NCBI GenBank assembly: GCA_963715635.1
Contig: OY970261.1
Location: forward strand, 3,906,001-3,970,000
Length of the DNA: 64,000 bases
Source of the DNA: JAPKZH01 sp963715635
GTDB lineage: Bacteria > Acidobacteriota > Aminicenantia > Aminicenantales > UBA4085
Direction of reading: 5' to 3'
Part shown: piece by piece, positions 34,666-42,177 of the stretch
Layout of the letters: each line of letters opens with the position of its first letter
How positions within the stretch are numbered: the first letter of the stretch is position 1
Notes under the pieces: generated by a model
The model's database searches: none
Seen by the model: the letters and a program-made list of their open reading frames with translations, nothing else
Told to the model about the DNA's origin: nothing
Position numbers and translations under genes: made by a program

Positions 34666-35519
34666 AAGATGGCAGGTTTCTGATTATCACCGGTTTGTCG
34701 GGGTCGGGCAAGACCGTGGTCAGCCATTTTCTCGAGGACTTGGGCTATTATTGCGTCGATAACCTCCCCGCTAAGCTGATCCCCATTTTTCTCGAGCTCT
34801 GGATGCGCAAGGAGGTCGAGATCGAGAAAGTGGCGTTCATCGTGGACATCCGGGAGCACGGCTTTCTGACGGACTTCCCCCAGGTCTGGGAGCAAATCCG
34901 GGGAAAGATTTCCCCCCGGCTGATTTTCCTGGACGCTTCGGATGAAACCCTGGTCAAGCGGTTCAGTGAAAGCCGACGGCCTCATCCCCTGGCCCACCGC
35001 CGGCCGATTCTGGAGGGCGTCCGGCTGGAGCGCAAAAGGCTGGCCCCGATCAAGAAGATGGCGGACGAGGTCATCGACACGACCAACCTGAGCATCTCCC
35101 AGCTCAAGGACATTTTCGCGCGAAGGTTTTTGAAAAAGAGCACCCAGCGGCTGCGAGTGGTCATCGTCAGCTTCGGCTACAAGTACGGTATTCCCCTGGA
35201 CTCCGACCTCATTTTCGACACCCGGTTCCTGCCCAATCCGTTCTACGTCGAAAGCATCCGGGACAAAACCGGGAGACACAAGAGCGTTCGGGATTTCATC
35301 CTGGATTCCCCCGAAACCCGGTCGTATCTGGATGAGCTGCGCCGGTTCGTCGGTTATCTCATGCCTCGCTTTCTGGATGAAGGGAAAAGCCACTTGGTCG
35401 TTTCCATCGGCTGCACGGGCGGGCGGCACCGGTCCGTGGTGATCGCCGAGGAGCTCAAGGATTACCTTCAAAAACAAAAATATGATATAAAGATTTATCA
35501 CCGGGATCTCTTCAAATGA
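34662..35519 (+). CDS. rapZ: RapZ-type nucleotide-binding RNase adapter protein
   Basis: A 285-aa protein. Walker A ITGLSGSGKTVVSHFLEDLGYYCVDNLP (residues 6-33), Walker B-like FLDASDETLVKRFSESRRPHPL (near 87-108), and the conserved C-terminal SFGYKYGIPLDSDLIFDTRFLPNPFYV plus SIGCTGGRHRSVVIAEEL. In enterobacteria RapZ binds small RNAs and glucosamine-6-phosphate to control cell-wall precursor synthesis; outside that group its task is less clear. Overlaps of 4 bases on both sides place it in the PTS operon. Confidence 0.95.
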   Translation: MKDGRFLIITGLSGSGKTVVSHFLEDLGYYCVDNLPAKLIPIFLELWMRKEVEIEKVAFIVDIREHGFLTDFPQVWEQIRGKISPRLIFLDASDETLVKRFSESRRPHPLAHRRPILEGVRLERKRLAPIKKMADEVIDTTNLSISQLKDIFARRFLKKSTQRLRVVIVSFGYKYGIPLDSDLIFDTRFLPNPFYVESIRDKTGRHKSVRDFILDSPETRSYLDELRRFVGYLMPRFLDEGKSHLVVSIGCTGGRHRSVVIAEELKDYLQKQKYDIKIYHRDLFK

Positions 35520-35926
35520 TCGGCGGAATCATCGTCTCGCACGGAAAATTGGGGGAGGAGCTCCTCAATGCCCTGACCATCATTCTGGGGGAAGCCCCCA
35601 ACATCGATGCGATCTCGATCGGCTGGTACGACGACGTGGAGGACTCCAAGAAAAAGATCAATCAGAGCTTGAAGCGCGTCGACCAGAAAAGCGGGGTCGT
35701 GATTTTCACCGACATGTTCGGCGGGACGCCGTCCAACCTCAGCTTCAGTTTTCAGAAGGACGACCAGGTCGAAATCATTACGGGCGTCAACCTGCCCATG
35801 CTGATCAAGTTCGTCTCCCTGCAGCGGAACAACAATCTCAAGGAAGTCGCCCGGAAAGTCATCGAGCAGGGAAAAAGGAACATTCACCTGGCCAGCGCGC
35901 TTCTCGGCTCCAAGCAGTCTTCGTGA
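35516..35926 (+). CDS. PTS EIIA component, mannose family
   Basis: A 136-aa EIIA of the mannose/sorbose type. The active His is in GGIIVSHGKLGEELLNAL (residue 8 or so), and VVIFTDMFGGTPSNLSFSF (about 60-78) is the second hallmark. There is no EIIB, EIIC or EIID gene nearby, so it is probably a regulatory phosphate acceptor rather than part of a sugar transporter. It overlaps rapZ by 4 bases; HPr follows 5 bases after its stop. Confidence 0.9.
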   Translation: MIGGIIVSHGKLGEELLNALTIILGEAPNIDAISIGWYDDVEDSKKKINQSLKRVDQKSGVVIFTDMFGGTPSNLSFSFQKDDQVEIITGVNLPMLIKFVSLQRNNNLKEVARKVIEQGKRNIHLASALLGSKQSS

Positions 35927-35931
35927 GGGCC

Positions 35932-36201
35932 ATGGTTGAGACCACGATCATCATCAAGAACAGGCTGGGGCTCCACGCCCGGGCGGCCGTGAAGTTTGTC
36001 AACACGGCCAACCGCTTCAGCGCGGACGTCATGATCGAAAAGGACGGCAGCGAGATCGACGGCAAAAGCATCCTGGGCATCCTGACTCTGGCGGCCACCC
36101 AAGGTACGGAAATCGTGCTCCGAGTCGACGGCGCGGATGAGGAGTCGGCCCTCAAAGCTTTGGTGACTCTCATCAACACCAAATTTGACGAGAAAGAATA
36201 G
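35932..36201 (+). CDS. phosphocarrier protein HPr
   Basis: An 89-aa HPr. The catalytic His is in NRLGLHARAAVKFV (near residue 15) and the regulatory Ser site, target of HprK, is in IDGKSILGILTLAA (near 46). The start is ATG 35932, with GAGGG upstream and the usual distance to the His; a GTG at 35923 overlapping the previous stop is the alternative. It accepts phosphate from enzyme I, encoded 6 bases downstream, and passes it to the two EIIA proteins upstream. Confidence 0.93.
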   Translation: MVETTIIIKNRLGLHARAAVKFVNTANRFSADVMIEKDGSEIDGKSILGILTLAATQGTEIVLRVDGADEESALKALVTLINTKFDEKE

Positions 36202-36207
36202 AGAGCC

Positions 36208-37254
36208 ATGGAATTCATGCGCTTGAGAGGAATCGGCGTGTCTCCGGGCATCGCCATGGGCGAGGCCTATCTCACCGAGCGCGTCATTTTTACATCTCGC
36301 AAGGAGAGCATCCCGGCCCAGCGCGTGGAAGCCGAGCTCGGCAGGCTCAAGACCGCCATCGCCAGGACGAAGGAGGAGCTCATCGAGGTCCGGGATACGA
36401 TCCGGGAGAAGGTCGGCGCCGAGCACGCTTTCATTTTCGACGCCCACCTGCTGATTCTGGAGGACAAAACCCTCGGGGCGGGATTGGAGCAAATCATCAG
36501 AGAAGAGAAGGTCAAGGCCGAGTGGGCGCTCTCCGAGATCCATGCCCATTATCAGAAACTCTTCGACTCGATCAGCGACGAGTATTTCAGGCAGAGAAAA
36601 TCCGATGTATCGGATGTTCTGGCGAAGATCTACGGGAACCTGGAGACCAAGAAGGACGAACGGAAGGACGACGATGGCGAGAAGATACTCGTTGCCCATG
36701 ACCTTCTGCCCTCAGAGGCGGCGACGAGGCTCAGCCAGGGCAATATCCTGGCCGTCGCCCTGGATATGGGGGGCCAGACATCGCACGCCGCCATCTTGGC
36801 CCGGTCGATGAACATTCCCACCGTTGTCGGTCTCCATAACGGCACCCAGAGGATCAAGAGCGGAGATTTTCTGGTCGTCGACGGGACCGACGGCGAGATC
36901 ATCATCAACCCGCCCCCGGCGGTGCAAAAAGAGTTCCTCAGCAAGATCGCTAAGTATGATAACTACCGGCGGGAGCTCAAGAAGGTGGCCAAATGGAAAT
37001 CCGTCACCCTGGACGAGGTCCGCTTTTATCCCATGGCCAACATCGAGCTTCCGGAGGAGATCAGCTATGCCTTTTCCTACGGAGCCGAGGGCATCGGGCT
37101 GTTCCGCTCGGAATTCATTTATCTCCAGAGGACTTCGCTGCCGACGGAGGAGGATCATTTTGAGATCTATTCCCGGCTGGCCAAGGAGGCTTATCCTTTC
37201 CCGGTCTATATCCGGACGATCGACATCGGGGGGAAAAAAGTCTTCCCCAGCTGA
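36208..37254 (+). CDS. ptsI: PTS enzyme I, N-terminal part ended early by a frameshift
   Basis: The first 348 codons of enzyme I, which moves phosphate from PEP to HPr. The N-terminal phospho-His domain has GIGVSPGIAMGEAY and the active site GGQTSHAAILARSMNIPTVVG (near residue 190). The PEP-binding barrel begins with EGIGLFRSEFIYL and RTIDIGGKK, then the frame runs into TGA at 37252-37254. Homology continues in the -1 frame from CTG 37251 (LKIELEPNPALGLRAIRF). One missing base in the G6-A6 or C4 runs between 37228 and 37248 explains it. A sequencing error is as likely as a real mutation; full-length ptsI would span 36208-37970. Confidence 0.9.
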   Translation: MEFMRLRGIGVSPGIAMGEAYLTERVIFTSRKESIPAQRVEAELGRLKTAIARTKEELIEVRDTIREKVGAEHAFIFDAHLLILEDKTLGAGLEQIIREEKVKAEWALSEIHAHYQKLFDSISDEYFRQRKSDVSDVLAKIYGNLETKKDERKDDDGEKILVAHDLLPSEAATRLSQGNILAVALDMGGQTSHAAILARSMNIPTVVGLHNGTQRIKSGDFLVVDGTDGEIIINPPPAVQKEFLSKIAKYDNYRRELKKVAKWKSVTLDEVRFYPMANIELPEEISYAFSYGAEGIGLFRSEFIYLQRTSLPTEEDHFEIYSRLAKEAYPFPVYIRTIDIGGKKVFPS

Positions 37255-37307
37255 AGATCGAGCTGGAGCCTAACCCTGCCCTGGGTCTGCGGGCCATCCG
37301 GTTCTCT

Positions 37308-37970
37308 TTGAAAAACAGGGACCTGTTCAAGATCCAGCTCCGGGCCATCCTCAGGGCCAGCGTTCTTAAGAACATCCGCATCCTGATCCCGATGATCACC
37401 GAGGTTGAGGAGATCGGCGAGGTGAAGCACCTCTATGGCGAGGTCAGGGAGGAGCTCGAGGCCAAGAAGATTAAGTTTGATAAGAACATCCCGCTGGGCG
37501 TGATGATCGAAGTCCCCGCGGCGGCCGCTATTACGGATATCCTGGTCAAGGAAGTGGATTTTCTAAGCATCGGGACAAACGACCTCATCCAGTATTACCT
37601 GGCCGTCGACCGGTCAAACGAATTTGTTTCCTATCTCTTCAAACCCCTCCATCCCTCCGTGCTCAGGCTGATCAAGTTCATCATCAGCGCGGCCATCAAG
37701 GAGGGGAAGGATGTGGCTATCTGCGGAGAAATGGCGGCCGACCCGCTCTCGGCCATCGTCCTGCTCGGGTTCGGCCTGAAGAAATTCAGCATGAATCCGA
37801 TTTTCATCCCCCGGGTCAAGAAGGCCTTCCGGGCCGTCGAATACAAGACCGTCCGCCGGGTGGTCAATCAGACCATGGGCTTGAAGACGGCCCAGGAGAT
37901 CGAAGAATACCTGATCGAAAAGCTGCTGGTGAAATACCCGGATGCGTTCCTGATGGGACAGCCGAAATAA
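37308..37970 (+). CDS. ptsI: PTS enzyme I, C-terminal part displaced by a frameshift
   Basis: The 220-codon remainder of enzyme I; homology starts at least 19 codons earlier, at 37251 in the same frame. It holds the rest of the PEP-binding barrel: ILIPMITEVEEI, GVMIEVPAAAAITDILVKEVDFLSIGTNDLIQYYLAVDR and the catalytic Cys in DVAICGEMAADPLSAIVLLGFGLKKFSMNP. The nominal TTG at 37308 is only the first available start and is not expected to be used. Together with the upstream part the protein would be about 587 aa, the normal size. Confidence 0.88.
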   Translation: MKNRDLFKIQLRAILRASVLKNIRILIPMITEVEEIGEVKHLYGEVREELEAKKIKFDKNIPLGVMIEVPAAAAITDILVKEVDFLSIGTNDLIQYYLAVDRSNEFVSYLFKPLHPSVLRLIKFIISAAIKEGKDVAICGEMAADPLSAIVLLGFGLKKFSMNPIFIPRVKKAFRAVEYKTVRRVVNQTMGLKTAQEIEEYLIEKLLVKYPDAFLMGQPK

Positions 37971-37999
37971 GTCATACGAGTTTCCTGTCCGATTCCGTC

Positions 38000-39682
38000 C
38001 TATTTCCTGACGAACTCGATGCCGCCCGCCCGGCCGGCACCGAGCTTGAAGCCCGTGACCTTTCCCGACCGGTCACGGAGAAACTCGATGTTGGCGCCGA
38101 ATTCCGGTGCACTGAATTTATCGGGCGCCATAGCCTTCAAGGCCGCTTTCGGAATCGTCCTCATCTTGAGGACGAGCGCGTTCTCGTCGATGGCGATCTG
38201 GTAGCGCGCGTCGAGAAGTTCCGGACTTGCGTAGCTGCCGGCGTATTCGTTGAGCAGGGCCGCCGTGAGGGTCCGGAGGGGTGGAGTCTTTTCGAACAGG
38301 AACTCCTGTTCCGGCCCGATCTTGACCAGAGCCTTCCGCGGCCGGCCCGCGGTTCCCGGCATGAACTTTATGCTGACTCCGGCCGGGTTCTCGGGCACCC
38401 CGAAAGACGTTGGGCTGAACGGTGTCAGGACAAAAGTCCTTCTCATGATGGCCGCGAGCAGGCGATCCTCCTTTAAAGTGACTTCGAGCCACCTCCCGAA
38501 CTTCGCGTCCTGGTAGGTGCCGACCAGGGCTTCGAGGTCTTTCTTGGCGAGGATGACGCCCTCCGCTTTCTTCCCCTCTAGCTTTGGGGGCTCCTTGAGC
38601 GTATCGGCCAGGTAGATGTCGGCCACCTTGAAGCACAGGCCCGAGGGGTTCATCGTACCCAGGTTGGCCAGGCATATGACAGAAAATTTCTGTTCCGGGA
38701 AGCGGACGATGGCCGCCCTAAACCCGGCCCAGGCGCCGCCGTGTTCCACGACCTTCAGCCCCTTGTATTCAGTCACGACGAGGCCGAAGGCGTAATTAAT
38801 CTTCTTCCCGTTGTTGAGCGTGCCCGTCGTGTGGAGCATGTCCATGACGTCCTTGCCCAGATTGTTATTGGTGAAAGCCTGGTCCCAGAGAAAGAGGTCC
38901 TCGACCGAAGTGTAGACGTTTCCGTCGCCGGTCTCGTCCCAATTGCTCATACTGAGCTTGAATCCCTGTCCGGAGGGGGAGTAGCCGGTGGCGCGGTTCT
39001 TGACGATCTGCAGGTGATCTTCCTGGAAGAGGGTGTGGTCCATGCCGAGCGGCTTGAAGATATTTTCCTGGGCGAAGGCGTTGAGCGATTTCCCGCTGAC
39101 GCGTTCCACGATCTGGCCGAGGAGAAAATAGCCGGTGTTCGTGTAGGAATATTCGTCGCCCGGCGCATCGTTGAGCTTTTTCTGCCGGCAAATAACCCCC
39201 AAGGCTTCTGCGACGTTCGGGCAGTCGGACTCCGACCTGAATCCGGCCAGCTCGAGGAGTTCGTTGTAGTCGCGGAGGCCGCTCGTGTGATGGAGGAGGT
39301 GACGGACAGTGATCGGCGTCCCATAGTCGGGCAGCTCCGGGATGTACTTCCGGACATTGTCGTCTAGCGAGAGCTTGCCCTGGCGAACGAGCATGACGAC
39401 CGAAGTCGCCGTGAACTGCTTGGAGACCGAACCGATGTCGAAGACCTTGTCCGGAGTCATGACGATCCCGTCCTCGATTTTCGCCATCCCATAGCCTCGC
39501 TTGTAGATGATCCGGCCGTCGCGGACAACGGCCAGGGTCGCGCCGGGCGACGTGGTCTTGTCCCACGAGGCGAAGAGCTTATCGACCTTGTCGGTCGTTT
39601 CGTCGGCGGCGACAAAGGCCGCGCTCAATGCCACAAAGACAATCACCGATAAGATTCTCTGGAATCGGGCGGTTTTATTCAT
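38000..39682 (-). CDS. exported serine beta-lactamase-family hydrolase
   Basis: A 560-aa protein of the class C beta-lactamase / D-aminopeptidase / esterase superfamily. It starts at ATG 39682 behind AGGAGG and has a signal peptide (ILSVIVFVALSAAFVAA). The catalytic SxxK is SVSK (FDIGSVSKQFTATSVVML, about residue 90), YxN is YTN in YSYTNTGYFLLGQI (about 180), and a third motif is HGG in VVEHGGAWAGF (about 310). About 200 C-terminal residues form a beta-rich accessory domain seen in many such hydrolases. It may act on peptidoglycan peptides or small esters in the periplasm; true beta-lactam resistance is not implied. It converges on ptsI with a 29-base gap. Confidence 0.88.
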   Translation of the reverse strand: MNKTARFQRILSVIVFVALSAAFVAADETTDKVDKLFASWDKTTSPGATLAVVRDGRIIYKRGYGMAKIEDGIVMTPDKVFDIGSVSKQFTATSVVMLVRQGKLSLDDNVRKYIPELPDYGTPITVRHLLHHTSGLRDYNELLELAGFRSESDCPNVAEALGVICRQKKLNDAPGDEYSYTNTGYFLLGQIVERVSGKSLNAFAQENIFKPLGMDHTLFQEDHLQIVKNRATGYSPSGQGFKLSMSNWDETGDGNVYTSVEDLFLWDQAFTNNNLGKDVMDMLHTTGTLNNGKKINYAFGLVVTEYKGLKVVEHGGAWAGFRAAIVRFPEQKFSVICLANLGTMNPSGLCFKVADIYLADTLKEPPKLEGKKAEGVILAKKDLEALVGTYQDAKFGRWLEVTLKEDRLLAAIMRRTFVLTPFSPTSFGVPENPAGVSIKFMPGTAGRPRKALVKIGPEQEFLFEKTPPLRTLTAALLNEYAGSYASPELLDARYQIAIDENALVLKMRTIPKAALKAMAPDKFSAPEFGANIEFLRDRSGKVTGFKLGAGRAGGIEFVRK

Positions 39683-39744
39683 GAGCCCCTCCTGCACATG
39701 GAACAATTATTATTATGTCGGAGTATCCGGTTAAAACGGTATCT

Positions 39745-40128
39745 TTATTTTCGGTTATACAGATCCTCGAGCCGGACGATGTCCGACTCTTGAGAGCGGC
39801 CGAGCCAGATTTCCATCACCCGGGCGGGCGATTTTCCAATGCACCGCAGTCGGTGGGGAGCTTTTTTAGGGATGAAAATTTCCTCTCCTTTTTTGGGCCG
39901 CCAGGCTTTTCGGCCGACGGTTATCTCCAAGCCGGAATCGAGGACCACCCAGAATTCGCTCCGCCGGCGGTGAAACTGAAGGGAAAGCGAACCCCCGGGC
40001 TTGACGGTGATGATTTTGAGGCTGCCGGCGTTTTGATGGGGATACGCGCGAAACTTTCCCCATGGCCGGATATCTTCGACGATTTTTTTTTGGAAAGTCC
40101 GTTCTTCGTTAGAAGGGGACTTCGTCAT
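39745..40128 (-). CDS. cupin protein, mannose-6-phosphate isomerase type II-like
   Basis: A 127-aa single cupin domain. PWGKFRAY, KIITVKPGGSLSLQFHRRRSEFWVVLDSGLEITV and EEIFIPKKAPHRLR follow the pattern of the isomerase domain of bifunctional mannose-6-phosphate isomerase / GDP-mannose pyrophosphorylase. The metal site would be the His in LQFHRRRSEFW and the later PHRL. The start at ATG 40128 has GGGGAAGG nearby and overlaps the ssb gene by 20 bases. It is the last gene of the tol-pal-ssb run. As a lone domain it may be an isomerase or a sugar-binding cupin; the substrate is not certain. Confidence 0.8.
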   Translation of the reverse strand: MTKSPSNEERTFQKKIVEDIRPWGKFRAYPHQNAGSLKIITVKPGGSLSLQFHRRRSEFWVVLDSGLEITVGRKAWRPKKGEEIFIPKKAPHRLRCIGKSPARVMEIWLGRSQESDIVRLEDLYNRK

Positions 40129-40573
40129 CGCCTTCCCCTTCAGCCGGGGCCGGACTCTCCGCTTCGCCGGGAAAGTCCTGGGCGCGGGCGGCGGGTTCGG
40201 CGATGCCCTCGGCTTCCGGGGCGCCTTCGCGCTTGCCAAGAAGGACGATGCTCTGGGCCTCGATCTCGGTCGTCGTCCGCTTGTTCCCCTCCCTGTCCTG
40301 CCAGCTGCGCGTGCGAAGCTTCCCTTCGATCAGGACTTGCTTTCCCTGGTCGAGATACCGCTCGCAGAATTCCGCCAGCTTGCCCCAGACGACGATCTTG
40401 TGCCATTCGGTGCGGACGCTGCTTTCGTTGGTGCTGGGGTTGAAGACCCGCTCATTCGTGGCCAGGCTGAAGCGGGCCACGGACCGATCTTTTTGGGGGA
40501 GCATCCGCAACTCCGGCTTCTGGCCGAGCCGGCCGACCAAAATGACTTTGTTCAGGCTGTTGACATCTCTCAT
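40109..40573 (-). CDS. ssb: single-stranded DNA-binding protein
   Basis: A 154-aa SSB. The OB fold (about residues 5-110) contains LNKVILVGRLGQKPELR, RVARFSLATNE-like VARFSLATNERV, TEWHKIVVWGKLAEFCERYLDQGKQVLIEGKLRTRSWQDREGNKRT. A flexible acidic tail ends in DDEVPF, the conserved tip that recruits repair and replication partners. The ATG at 40573 overlaps the cpoB stop (ATGA). An SSB directly after tol-pal genes is unusual. Confidence 0.95.
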   Translation of the reverse strand: MRDVNSLNKVILVGRLGQKPELRMLPQKDRSVARFSLATNERVFNPSTNESSVRTEWHKIVVWGKLAEFCERYLDQGKQVLIEGKLRTRSWQDREGNKRTTTEIEAQSIVLLGKREGAPEAEGIAEPAARAQDFPGEAESPAPAEGEGDDEVPF

Positions 40574-41457
40574 TTTATTCCCTGGAGCTCCTTGAGTTTT
40601 TCCTGAGCGCTTTTGGCTTCCTCTTCCAGCGGGTACCTGGTGATCAGCAGTTTGAGGACGCCGATGGCCTCGTCCTTCTTCTTCATCTCCACCAGGCACA
40701 GGGCTTTCTTCAGATACGCCGTAGCGATCTTGTTGCTCAGCGGATAGCCAATGATCAAATCGTTGAATTGTTCGACGGCCTTGTCATATTTTTTCTGGCT
40801 GAAATAACACTCCCCGATCCAGTACAGGGCATCGTCGGCCAGCGGGCTGGACGGAAACTGTTCCCTATAGATCGTGAAGCCGTCGATGGCCAGGTCGTAG
40901 TTCCCTTTTTCATAATCGGAATAGGCCGTGCTGTAGAGTTCTTGCGCGGAAAGCTTGGTCGCGGGGGGAGCCGGCTTTTCTTGTTGACCCTTGGCCGGCT
41001 CCGTCTTCTTTGTCTCTTTTTGCGTCTCTTTTGGTTTTTTTGCGCTCGGCGCTTTGTCTTCCTTTTTCTGCGGTTCCTGCTCCTTCGGGAGAGGGGCGGC
41101 CGGTTGGCTTTTCAGTGCCGTCAGCTCTTCGACGATCTTTAGCATTTGGGCGTCAATTCGCTCAAATTTTTCCAAGAGGGCTTGGTACTGGGCCGGGAGG
41201 TTGTTCAAAGTGTCCTGGGATTTGGCCTGCAGTGATAAGAGGAGCCTGAGCTGGCCGGCTAGGTTGTTGAGCTGGTCTTTGATCAGGCGGAGGTCCTCGG
41301 CGGCGGCATCGATCTTTTTTTCGAGCTTGAGATAATCCTGCTTTAGCTGCTGGACGTCCGCGTAGATGAGCTCATAGGTTTTTTTGCTCTTGTCCTGTCC
41401 GGAGGAAACCATCGGCAAAAGGACGACAAGCAGGAGCCCGAGGACTTTTTTGGACAT
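40570..41457 (-). CDS. cpoB: Tol-Pal system protein CpoB (YbgF)
   Basis: A 295-aa periplasmic protein. A signal peptide (VLGLLLVVLLPMVSSG) is followed by a coiled coil (about 28-112: QLKQDYLKLEKKIDAAAEDLRLIKDQL), a Pro/Lys/Glu-rich linker (about 118-168) and three TPR-like repeats (AYSDYEKGNYDLAIDGFTIYREQFPSSPLADDALYWIGECYFSQKKYDKAVEQF). CpoB links Tol-Pal to septal peptidoglycan synthesis. It lies 8 bases after pal; ssb overlaps its stop. Confidence 0.9.
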   Translation of the reverse strand: MSKKVLGLLLVVLLPMVSSGQDKSKKTYELIYADVQQLKQDYLKLEKKIDAAAEDLRLIKDQLNNLAGQLRLLLSLQAKSQDTLNNLPAQYQALLEKFERIDAQMLKIVEELTALKSQPAAPLPKEQEPQKKEDKAPSAKKPKETQKETKKTEPAKGQQEKPAPPATKLSAQELYSTAYSDYEKGNYDLAIDGFTIYREQFPSSPLADDALYWIGECYFSQKKYDKAVEQFNDLIIGYPLSNKIATAYLKKALCLVEMKKKDEAIGVLKLLITRYPLEEEAKSAQEKLKELQGIK

Positions 41458-41465
41458 GGCCCGAC

Positions 41466-42020
41466 TTATTTTTCGATGACCGTGAACTGCGCCCTCCGGT
41501 TTTTCTGCCAGGCCGTCTCATCACGGCCCATGTCGAGCGGCTGGCTTTTGCCGTAGGAAATGGTTTTCAGGCGGTCCTGCGCAATGCCCAGCGAGACGAG
41601 ATAGTCGAGGGCGCTCTTGGCCCGCTTTTCGCCCAGGGCCAGGTTGTAATCTTCCGTGCCCCGCTCGTCGCAGTGCCCTTCGATGAGGACCTTGGCCGTT
41701 TTGAATTTGCGGAGCCAAGCGGCATCGGTTTCGAGGACGGGCTTGGCATCTTCGCGGATGAAGTACTTGTCATAGTCGAAATGGATCATCTTGAGCGGCT
41801 GCAGTTTGTTAATTTCTTCGAGCGATTTGCCCATGAAGATTTCTTCTTCGGACAGCTCGGGCTTTTTCACTACGGGCGCCTGTTCCACCTTTTCCACCTT
41901 GGGCTGCTCTTTGACCTGGGGCGGCGGAGGGGGAGGAGCCTGCGTAGCCTTCGGCTTGCAGGAGACAGCGAAGGCAAAAACTAATAAACAGACAAGGGAT
42001 AGGATGATGACTTTTTTCAT
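41466..42020 (-). CDS. pal: peptidoglycan-associated lipoprotein Pal
   Basis: A 184-aa outer-membrane lipoprotein. Starting at ATG 42020 (GAGGAGGC upstream), MKKVIILSLVCLLVFAFAVSC is a signal peptide with a lipobox. A proline-rich linker (APPPPPPQ) precedes the OmpA-like peptidoglycan-binding domain, with HFDYDKYFIREDAKPVL, IEGHCDERGTEDYNLALGEKRA and TISYGKSQPL. Pal ties the outer membrane to peptidoglycan and works with TolB. It has its own promoter within the tol cluster. Confidence 0.95.
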   Translation of the reverse strand: MKKVIILSLVCLLVFAFAVSCKPKATQAPPPPPPQVKEQPKVEKVEQAPVVKKPELSEEEIFMGKSLEEINKLQPLKMIHFDYDKYFIREDAKPVLETDAAWLRKFKTAKVLIEGHCDERGTEDYNLALGEKRAKSALDYLVSLGIAQDRLKTISYGKSQPLDMGRDETAWQKNRRAQFTVIEK

Positions 42021-42082
42021 GAAGCCTCCTCTATTAAGTATCGTGCGTCTGTTGAGATTTTTGACATCACTCAACCGCCCAT

Positions 42083-42111
42083 TTTATACATCGAAAATCC
42101 TATCCTGTCAA
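42083..42111 (-). promoter_or_regulatory. internal promoter for pal-cpoB-ssb-cupin
   Basis: Minus strand: perfect TTGACA (42111-42106), 17 bases, TATAAA (42088-42083). It lies in the 157-base gap between tolB and pal, with a leader of about 55 bases carrying a good ribosome site. Confidence 0.65.
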
Positions 42112-42177
42112 CAAAAGAGGAAGTTTTTCTCACTCTTCAAATAACGCAGCCATGCTGTTTTTTTCTCAGGGGGAGGA

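Noticed and set aside
37225..37245. Programmed -1 frameshift heptamer (AAAAAAG) in ptsI
   Set aside because: The reading phase is AAA-AAA-G, not the A-AAA-AAG phase needed for classical tandem slippage; transcriptional slippage or sequence error remain more likely.
38000..39682. Beta-lactam resistance gene
   Set aside because: The SxxK/YxN superfamily includes many peptidases and esterases; nothing specific to true class C beta-lactamases was seen and the C-terminal domain argues for another role.
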